The translations under genes were made by a program, and so were the position numbers. From the NCBI GenBank assembly GCA_903928635.1, contig CAIYRQ010000071.1, forward strand, positions 1 through 33,384: a stretch of DNA of 33,384 bases. Reading direction: 5' to 3'. The notes below the pieces were generated by a model. It was not told the DNA's origin. It saw nothing but the letters and a program-made list of their open reading frames with translations, and ran no database searches. Shown here piece by piece: positions 27,083-33,384 of this stretch. Source of the DNA: an uncultured beta proteobacterium (GTDB lineage Bacteria; Pseudomonadota; Gammaproteobacteria; Burkholderiales; Burkholderiaceae_C). Numbering within the stretch: position 1 is the first letter of the stretch; each line of letters starts with the position of its first letter.

Positions 27083-27748
27083 TCAGCGGAAACGGCTTTG
27101 CGGCACGGTTTTCAATTCGCCAGGCAGACTACCCACATAGTTGGCCAGAACCTTGAGTTCGGCGTTGGAGAACTGTTTGGCCACGCCGCCCATGATGGCG
27201 TTGCCACGGCCTACTTGGGGGTTGCCTTCGGTTTTGTACGCCTTCAGAGCCACAAAAACGTAGTCACTGTACTGGCCAGCCAGCTTGGGGTAGCTCGGGT
27301 CGATGGGTTTGCTCAGGCTCTCGCCATGGCAGGATGTGCAAGCGCCTTTGGCAACCAACTCGACGGCTTTGGCAGAGCCGTCAGCCGCTTTTTCCAGAGG
27401 CTTGGCGTTCGCGTCCACACCGCTTTCGGAGTAAAACGCGGCCAAATCGGCCATGTCCTGGTCACTCAAGGTCGTCGCAATGCCACGCATAGAAGGGTGC
27501 TTGCGCTCGCCCTTTTTGTAGGCGTTCAGCGCCGAAATAATGTACTTTTCGCCCTGGCCCGAAATTTTGGGAACCTTGTAAATCTCAGGGAAACTGGCTT
27601 GGTAGCCAGGGATGCCGTGGCAGCCGATGCACATGGCGTTTTTCTTGGAACCGGCAGCGGCGTCACCCTTGATATCTTCGGCTTGGGCAGAGAAGACCGT
27701 CACAGAAGCGACAAGAACAGCAGTCAGGGAACGAAGCGATAGATTCAT
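27083..27748 (-). CDS. Cytochrome c4-type diheme cytochrome
   Basis: Signal peptide and two CxxCH motifs (CIGCHG, CTSCHG), duplicated class I cytochrome c architecture. Confidence 0.92.
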   Translation of the reverse strand: MNLSLRSLTAVLVASVTVFSAQAEDIKGDAAAGSKKNAMCIGCHGIPGYQASFPEIYKVPKISGQGEKYIISALNAYKKGERKHPSMRGIATTLSDQDMADLAAFYSESGVDANAKPLEKAADGSAKAVELVAKGACTSCHGESLSKPIDPSYPKLAGQYSDYVFVALKAYKTEGNPQVGRGNAIMGGVAKQFSNAELKVLANYVGSLPGELKTVPQSRFR

Positions 27749-27915
27749 TTTGCGCAGACAATCGAAAGGGAATTGGTATAAATTGACTGCGCGGATTATA
27801 TCGGCCAGTCTGAAGTACCTCCCGCACCCTCCTGTTGCCCAGCGGACAGTGCCCCCGTGGCACGGCGCGCCGGGTTTTGGAGGGTTTCACCCCGTCTTGT
27901 TCGATTGCCTCATCC

Positions 27916-28770
27916 ATGAAATTTAACGGTACTAAAAATTACATTGCCACCCAGGACCTGATGCTGTCGGTCAATGCCGCAGCCACTTTGCAGCGCCCCC
28001 TGCTCGTTAAAGGCGAACCTGGAACTGGTAAGACCATGCTGGCCGAGGAAGTGGCATCTGCCCTGAACCTGCCACTGCTGCAGTGGCACATCAAGTCCAC
28101 GACCAAAGCGCAGCAAGGCCTGTACGAGTACGACGCTGTAAGCCGCCTGCGTGATTCGCAGCTCTCGGATATCGACGGCGGCGAGCGCGTCAAAGACATC
28201 CACAACTACATCGTCAAAGGCGTGCTGTGGCAAGCCTTTACCAGCGACACCCCGGTGGCGCTGCTGATCGACGAAATCGACAAAGCCGACATTGAATTCC
28301 CCAATGACTTGCTGCGCGAAATCGACCGCATGGAATTTTATTGCTACGAAACCCGCGAGTTGATCCGCGCCAAACACCGACCGCTGGTGTTCATTACCTC
28401 GAACAACGAAAAAGAGCTCCCCGACGCCTTTTTGCGCCGCTGCTTCTTCCACTACATCAAATTTCCCGACGCGCCCACCATGCAAAGCATCGTGGATGTG
28501 CACTTCCCCGGACTCAAGAAAGAGCTGCTCAGCGCCGCCATGAAAACCTTTTACGAGGTGCGCAACCTGCCGGGCCTGAAGAAAAAGCCGTCTACCAGCG
28601 AACTGCTGGACTGGCTCAAGCTGCTGCTGGCTGAAGACATTCCCGTGTCGGCTTTGCAGTCGCAGGACGAAAAAATGGCAGTTCCGCCCTTGGTGGGCGC
28701 GCTGTTGAAGAACGAGCAGGACGTCAGCCTGTTCGAAAAACTGATGTTCATGCAGCGCAACAACCGCTGA
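27916..28770 (+). CDS. MoxR-family AAA+ ATPase
   Basis: 'LVKGEPGTGKTMLAEEVA' Walker A, 'VALLIDEIDKADIEFPNDLLREID' Walker B, 'VFITSNNEKELPDAFLRRC'. Confidence 0.92.
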   Translation: MKFNGTKNYIATQDLMLSVNAAATLQRPLLVKGEPGTGKTMLAEEVASALNLPLLQWHIKSTTKAQQGLYEYDAVSRLRDSQLSDIDGGERVKDIHNYIVKGVLWQAFTSDTPVALLIDEIDKADIEFPNDLLREIDRMEFYCYETRELIRAKHRPLVFITSNNEKELPDAFLRRCFFHYIKFPDAPTMQSIVDVHFPGLKKELLSAAMKTFYEVRNLPGLKKKPSTSELLDWLKLLLAEDIPVSALQSQDEKMAVPPLVGALLKNEQDVSLFEKLMFMQRNNR

Positions 28771-28773
28771 TCT

Positions 28774-29004
28774 ATGAACAAACCCAAAAAACTCGATTTT
28801 TTCGCTGTCGGTTTGTCCGACGCACTCGGCTTTTTGGCTGGTTCGCTGGCCGGGTATGGGCTTGGCAAGTTGCTCGGGCTGGATACCTTTGCGCCCGGTT
28901 ACGGTGCATCGAGCATAGGCGCGATCTTGCTGGTGGGTTGGGGCGGCGGATTGGGCTTGCAATTGGCCCGGCGCTGGCAACAAAGCCGGTCGGGCGACAA
29001 ATAA
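28774..29004 (+). CDS. Small Gly-rich membrane protein, unknown function
   Basis: 76-aa ORF 3 bp after the moxR stop; two hydrophobic segments. Confidence 0.7.
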   Translation: MNKPKKLDFFAVGLSDALGFLAGSLAGYGLGKLLGLDTFAPGYGASSIGAILLVGWGGGLGLQLARRWQQSRSGDK

Positions 29005-29013
29005 GGCATTTTT

Positions 29014-29607
29014 ATGGCATTTGTAGAACCCATCACCCTCTCAAGTGGCGGCGTGCGCCTCGTCCCGTTGGCGCTGGAGCACGAGGAAGGTCTGCGCCAA
29101 GCGGCTGCAGACGGCATGCTGTGGAACATCCGCGTGACCTCGGTACCCGAGCCACAAGACACCCGCAAGTACATCGAAGACGCCTTGGCCATGCGTGAGG
29201 CAGGCCAGCGCTTTGCCTTTTGTGTGGTGGACGAAGCCAGCGGCCGCGTGCTGGGCAGCAGCAGCTACCACGACATCGTGCCGGCCATCAAGCGGGTTGA
29301 GATTGGTTACACCTGGTACGCCAAAAGTGTGCAGCGCAGCCATGTGAACACCACTTGCAAGCTGCTGCTCATGACCCATGCTTTTGAAACCTTGGGCTGC
29401 CACGTGGTCGGTTGGCGCACCGACAACTTCAACTTTGCCTCACAAGCCGCCATTGAACGCCTGGGCGCCCGCAAAGACGGGGTGCTGCGCGGCCACGCCC
29501 TGCGCCGCGACGGCACTATTCGTGACACTGTGATGTACAGCCTGCGCAGTGGCGAGTGGCCCGAAGTGAAAGCGCAGTTGCTGCACAGCCTGTCCAAGCC
29601 CCGCTAA
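29014..29607 (+). CDS. GNAT N-acetyltransferase (RimJ/RimL-like)
   Basis: 'LVPLALEHEEGLRQAAADG...FAFCVVDEASGRVLGSSSYHDIVPAIKRVEIGYTWYAKSVQRSHVNTTCKLLLMTHAFETLGCHVVGWRTDNFNFASQAAIERLGARKDGVLRGH'. Confidence 0.92.
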   Translation: MAFVEPITLSSGGVRLVPLALEHEEGLRQAAADGMLWNIRVTSVPEPQDTRKYIEDALAMREAGQRFAFCVVDEASGRVLGSSSYHDIVPAIKRVEIGYTWYAKSVQRSHVNTTCKLLLMTHAFETLGCHVVGWRTDNFNFASQAAIERLGARKDGVLRGHALRRDGTIRDTVMYSLRSGEWPEVKAQLLHSLSKPR

Positions 29608-29619
29608 ACACACATCACT

Positions 29620-30834
29620 ATGCTGCTCGATTTTTTTTACACGCTGCGAAGCGCCAAACTGCCGGTCTCGGTCAAAGAGTTCCTCACGCTGCTCGAAGCC
29701 CTGCAAAAAGGCGTGGTTGGCCCCAATGCAGCGGAACCAGCGGACGGTGAAGAAGTGCAGGGCTACAAAGTCGACGACTTCTACTACCTGAGCCGCGCGG
29801 CGCTGGTGAAAGACGAGAAGCACTACGATAAGTTCGACCGCGCATTTGCCGCTTACTTCAAAGGCGTCGAGCTGATTGCCGATTTCACCAAAGAAGTGCC
29901 CCTGGAGTGGTTGCGCAAAAACCTGGAGCTGCAACTCAGCCCCGAAGAACTGGCCAAAATTGAAAAAATGGGCTGGGACGAGCTCATGGAGACGTTAAAA
30001 AAGCGCTTTGAAGAACAGAAAGAGCGCCACGAAGGCGGCAGCAAATGGATCGGTACGGGCGGTACTTCGCCTTTCGGCGCCTACGGCCACAACCCGCAAG
30101 GCATACGCATTGGCCAAGACAAAAGCCGCAACCGCAGTGCCGTCAAGGTGTGGGACCAACGCGCCTACAAAGACTATGACGACACCCAGGAACTGGGCAC
30201 GCGCAACATCAAGGTCGCATTGCGCCGCTTGCGCAAGTTCGCCCGCGAAGGCAACGATCTCGAACTCGACCTGGACGACACCATCCGCAGCACAGCGGCC
30301 AATGCAGGCTACCTGGACATCAAGATGATTCCGGAACGGCACAATAACGTCAAAGTGCTGCTGCTGATGGACGTGGGCGGCACCATGGATGACCACATTG
30401 CGAGGGTCGAGGAGCTTTTCAGCGCGACCAAGACGGAGTTCAAGCACCTGGAGTTTTATTACTTCCACAACTGCGTCTATGACTTCATGTGGAAGAACAA
30501 CCGGCGCCGCTTTGCCGAAAAATTTGCGACCTGGGACATCATCCGCAAGTACAACAAAGACTACAAGCTCATCTTTGTCGGCGACGCCACCATGAGCCCG
30601 TATGAGATCTTGCAACCCGGCGGCAGCGTGGAATACAACAACGAAGAGCCCGGCGCCGACTGGCTGCAGCGCCTGACCAGTGCCTTCCCCAAGTTCGCCT
30701 GGATTAACCCCGAACCCCAGGGCGTTTGGCAATACCGCCAAAGCATCAGCGTGATTCAGCAGCTGATGCAGCAACGCATGTACCCCCTCACCCTCAAAGG
30801 ATTGGAGGAGGCGATGCGGATGTTGACGAAGTGA
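29620..30834 (+). CDS. VWA domain (CoxE-like) protein partner of MoxR
   Basis: 'VKVLLLMDVGGTMDDHIARVEELFSATKTEFKHLEFYYFHNCVYDFMW' degenerate MIDAS; downstream of moxR on the same strand. Confidence 0.9.
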   Translation: MLLDFFYTLRSAKLPVSVKEFLTLLEALQKGVVGPNAAEPADGEEVQGYKVDDFYYLSRAALVKDEKHYDKFDRAFAAYFKGVELIADFTKEVPLEWLRKNLELQLSPEELAKIEKMGWDELMETLKKRFEEQKERHEGGSKWIGTGGTSPFGAYGHNPQGIRIGQDKSRNRSAVKVWDQRAYKDYDDTQELGTRNIKVALRRLRKFAREGNDLELDLDDTIRSTAANAGYLDIKMIPERHNNVKVLLLMDVGGTMDDHIARVEELFSATKTEFKHLEFYYFHNCVYDFMWKNNRRRFAEKFATWDIIRKYNKDYKLIFVGDATMSPYEILQPGGSVEYNNEEPGADWLQRLTSAFPKFAWINPEPQGVWQYRQSISVIQQLMQQRMYPLTLKGLEEAMRMLTK

Positions 30835-30942
30835 AGCTTCGTTCACCGGTCGCACCACCTCGTTGATTGATAGGGTACTTCCGTTTCAACCTTGATAGCC
30901 ATCCCCTCAACCATTTCTTCAGCCAATAAAGGGCCAACTACC

Positions 30943-32196
30943 ATGGCATTGCCAATCGCTTTCACATTGAAAAAAATCCCCTTCACCGCTTTGGTGGCCA
31001 CCGCTCTGTTAGGGGCTTTGAGCGCGCACGCCGAGGTCATCAAGATTGGCTTTATCGAGGTGCTGTCCGGCCCCTTCGCCAAGACGGGAGATGGGTCGCT
31101 GAGCCAGTTGCGCGAAGTCGCGCTACAACTCAACGCCAAGGCAAAACCTGGTGAGCCAACGTTTGAGATTGTTCCGTTCGATGGCAAAGGCTCGCCCCAG
31201 GAGAGTGTTGTGGCGCTCAAGTCCGCGGTAGACCAGGGCATTCACTACATCACCCAGGGTGGTGGTAGCGGCGTGGCGTTGGCTTTGACCGAGGCAATTG
31301 GCAAGTTGGCTGAACGCGAACCTGAAAAGGCGGTGGTGTTCCTGAACTACGCCGCGATGGACCCTTTGCTCACCAACGACCGTTGCAATTTTTGGCACTT
31401 TCGCTTTTACCCCTCAAGCGAAATGAAGATCGAAGCCCTGACCACCTACCTGGTCAAACGCCCTGACGTCAAGAAAGTCTTTCTTTTCAACCAAAACTAC
31501 ACCCACGGTCAACAGGTCGCGAAGGCCTCGCGGCTGTACCTGAGCCGCAAACGACCGGACGTCACCATCGTGGGCGACGACATGATTCCGATCGCTCAAG
31601 TGCGCGACTTTTCACCCTACGTCGCCAAAATCAAGGCCTCGGGCGCGGACACGGTCATCACTTCCAACTGGGGCAGCGATCTGACTTTGTTCTTCAAAGC
31701 GGCAAAAGAAGGTGGACTGAACATCAACTTCTTCACCATGAATGCCAACAACCCCGGTACTCCAGCAGAAATGGGATCCTGGGGCGCCGAGAAAGTCGGC
31801 GTTATCTGGAACTGGGGCCATAACGCACCCACGCCAGAGTTGGAGAAAACTTACCTGGCCTACAAGGCCAAATACAACGAAGACTTCATTTTTGCTGCCC
31901 ACTGGAATTCGCTCAGCATGCTGTCGGCAGCCATCCAAAAAGCCAAAACCACCGAAGCCAAGAAAGTCGCCTACGCTCTGGAAGGCATGCAGTACAAGAG
32001 TCCAATCGGCGAAGTGGAAATGCGAAAAACCGATCACCAGTTACTGGCGCCTCTGTTTTTGGGCATCTGGGCCAAACAGGGCAGCAAGGGTGTGAAGTAC
32101 GACGCAGAAAAAACCGGCTATGGCTTCCGCTCGGAAGTCGTTTGGGACTCTTACATCAGCGCACAACCCACGTCTTGCCAGATGGTTCGTCCGTAG
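30943..32196 (+). CDS. ABC transporter periplasmic substrate-binding protein, branched-chain amino acid (LivK/Peripla_BP_6) type
   Basis: Signal peptide, 'IKIGFIEVLSGPFAKTGDGSLSQLREVALQLNAKAKPGEPTFEIVPFDGKGSPQESVVALKSAVDQ'; no permease/ATPase genes in window. Confidence 0.9.
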   Translation: MALPIAFTLKKIPFTALVATALLGALSAHAEVIKIGFIEVLSGPFAKTGDGSLSQLREVALQLNAKAKPGEPTFEIVPFDGKGSPQESVVALKSAVDQGIHYITQGGGSGVALALTEAIGKLAEREPEKAVVFLNYAAMDPLLTNDRCNFWHFRFYPSSEMKIEALTTYLVKRPDVKKVFLFNQNYTHGQQVAKASRLYLSRKRPDVTIVGDDMIPIAQVRDFSPYVAKIKASGADTVITSNWGSDLTLFFKAAKEGGLNINFFTMNANNPGTPAEMGSWGAEKVGVIWNWGHNAPTPELEKTYLAYKAKYNEDFIFAAHWNSLSMLSAAIQKAKTTEAKKVAYALEGMQYKSPIGEVEMRKTDHQLLAPLFLGIWAKQGSKGVKYDAEKTGYGFRSEVVWDSYISAQPTSCQMVRP

Positions 32197-32220
32197 GCCC
32201 GTTGCAGCAAAACATGCTCC

Positions 32221-32245
32221 CCTCCCCTTCAAAAGGTTGGGGAGG
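32221..32245. other. GC-rich hairpin after the substrate-binding protein gene; possible terminator lacking a U tract
   Basis: CCTCCCC-TTCAAAAGGTT-GGGGAGG, 7-bp perfect stem. Confidence 0.4.
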
Positions 32246-32323
32246 AGATGAAGATGTTGACGAAGTACACGCCGTTCAAGGCCACGGCGGCGTCATAGGC
32301 GCACCCTAAAATGCCCTACCCCT

Positions 32324-32360
32324 CGCCGTAGCACAATGGATAGTGCGCATGCCTCCTAAT
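32324..32360 (+). pseudogene. 5' half of a tRNA-Arg(CCT)-like gene, ending at the anticodon loop
   Basis: ...TA-GCAC-AATGGATA-GTGC-G-CATGC-CTCCTAA: perfect D-stem, anticodon 5' stem CATGC and 7-nt loop with CCT; the expected 3' stem GCATG is replaced by TATCT and no T-arm follows. Confidence 0.65.
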
Positions 32361-32415
32361 ATCTCCAATTTGGCAACGAATATCCAGTGTTTATCCTCAG
32401 TGCTCACCATCAGAG

Positions 32416-32464
32416 TGTGTCCAGTGGATTGACACAAACTGGGGGTGGATTGGGTGTCCCCAGT
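32416..32464. repeat. Two consecutive inverted repeats, each with GTGGATT in its loop
   Basis: TGTGTC-CAGTGGATT-GACACA (32416-32436) and ACTGGGG-GTGGATTGGGTGT-CCCCAGT (32438-32464); GTGGATTG recurs at 32424 and 32445. Confidence 0.7.
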
Positions 32465-32515
32465 CTTACCCCACTCTAGATTTCCTCTGCAGCTTGTCCA
32501 GTTAATTGGGCAAAT

Positions 32516-33242
32516 CTACAGGGTTACCTTGTTCAATTTGAACGAAATCTCATACCGGTAGAACGAAATATCTGGGGTCATTGCCAAGGCACGTCTAATC
32601 TTTACGTCGTCTTCCAAAGCAATGATGATGCCCTTGACCACTTGATTCGGATCAGCCAATTCCTGTTTGACAAAGCCCATGTATCTCAGAACCTGCCCGA
32701 CAACGACATCACTGGCACGTCCCTTCTTGAGCTCTACAACAAGCAACTGCGACTTGTCCTTCTTGATCGCCAGAACATCCATCGGACCTGTATCCGTTTG
32801 ATACTGCTGACCAACAAGTTCACCATCTTCCTCAAAAATATCGTAGTCACGTCCAAGGTCGGTTTGCCGCCAGTTCTTGACAAGAAAATCCTCAAGATGT
32901 TTTTCCAAAGCAAATTCAGACGGGTTTTCAACGGTCCCATCGTTGGTGGTGATTAACGTTGGAGCATTACCTGCAATCAGCAATTCAATTTCAGCGGCAT
33001 AACTTGAAATATTGCTAACGGTTCCAATTGAACCGGTGCTGCTCTTCAGGTTGTCAGACATTGCTGCTCTGTCGATCAGCCTCTCCGACCACTTAACTCG
33101 ACGACGGTGGGGAAGCACTCCTCCCGGCTGGTAGTAGTAGCTACCAGTGACCTCACCGACTCGGTACGCACCCATACCATCGGGACACAGAACTGTGTCT
33201 CCAATTTTTATCCCTTTAGAAACCGTCCAAAGAAAACCACAT
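32516..33242 (-). pseudogene. NucS/DUF91-like PD-(D/E)XK nuclease with N-terminal domain remnant; apparently 5'-truncated by an IS
   Basis: 'ENPSEFALEKHLEDFLVKNW...GPMDVLAIKKDKSQLLVVELKKGRASDVVVGQVLRYMGFVKQEL' (D...ExK); the frame continues upstream of the track ATG (33175) as '...CGFLWTVSKGIKIGDTVLCPDGMGAYRVGEVTGSYYYQPGGVLPHRRRVKW' to the putative IS end. Confidence 0.7.
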
Positions 33243-33244
33243 GC

Positions 33245-33384
33245 TGGACGTCACCCGTTTCAATAGACACTTGTTAAGGTCTAAATTGAACTGGAGTGAT
33301 AGTCATGAAGAGAGTGAGATACCCGGCCGAATTCAAGGCTGAAGCGGTGCGCCAAGTAACTGAGCGTGGCCACGGAGTCGTTGA
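33245..33384 (+). mobile_element. Left end of IS3-family insertion sequence, continues past window
   Basis: Terminal-repeat-like TGGACGTCACCCGTTTCAATAGACACTTG followed by a transposase OrfA start; exact end inferred. Confidence 0.65.
33305..33384 (+). CDS. IS3-family transposase OrfA, N-terminus only
   Basis: ATG at 33305: MKRVRYPAEFKAEAVRQVTERGHGVV..., IS3 OrfA HTH-type N-terminus. Confidence 0.88.
   Translation, partial: MKRVRYPAEFKAEAVRQVTERGHGVV

Noticed and set aside
30826-30842. Hairpin ACGAAG-TGAAG-CTTCGT at the VWA stop codon as a terminator
   Set aside because: Short 6-bp stem without a U tract; could be chance
32357-33384. Group I intron in the tRNA-Arg(CCT) anticodon loop
   Set aside because: No P1 guide complementary to the CCT exon end nearby, no recognisable P7/R core motif, and no tRNA 3' half within the window; retained only as a hypothesis for downstream sequence
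1-33384. CRISPR arrays, rRNA operons, intact tRNAs, retron/DGR-type repeats
   Set aside because: Read for regularly spaced repeats and conserved RNA motifs; none seen apart from the truncated tRNA-Arg half

Overview
GC-rich betaproteobacterial chromosomal segment, most like Comamonadaceae/Burkholderiales (taxonomy inferred from gene content and order, not from a search). About 32.3 kb looks like core genome: an NDH-like/SelD fusion with a diverged tandem oxidoreductase paralog; an Mpo1-like + YhgE/Pip pair; two transporters; a Ser/Thr kinase-USP fusion overlapping a metallophosphatase; an RcnA-like exporter; rpoH preceded by a perfect CIRCE operator; a complete aa3 cytochrome c oxidase structural and assembly cluster (sco1, ctaB, ctaA, surf1, ctaE, DUF2970, ctaG, a 36-aa small protein, ctaD, ctaC); bioC-like, comF, trmL, MaoC, ParA, TSUP, DUF1841, cytochrome c4; a MoxR/GNAT/VWA cassette; and an ABC substrate-binding protein. 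The last ~1 kb is accessory. It starts at what looks like the 5' half of a tRNA-Arg(CCT) gene that ends in the anticodon loop, followed by paired inverted repeats, a NucS/DUF91-like nuclease gene that appears 5'-truncated, and the start of an IS3-family element. The observations I rate highest are the CIRCE operator at rpoH with a third half-site copy overlapping the Shine-Dalgarno (possible RNA switch), the broken tRNA-Arg marking an island junction, and the IS-truncated nuclease. No CRISPR array, rRNA or intact tRNA was seen.
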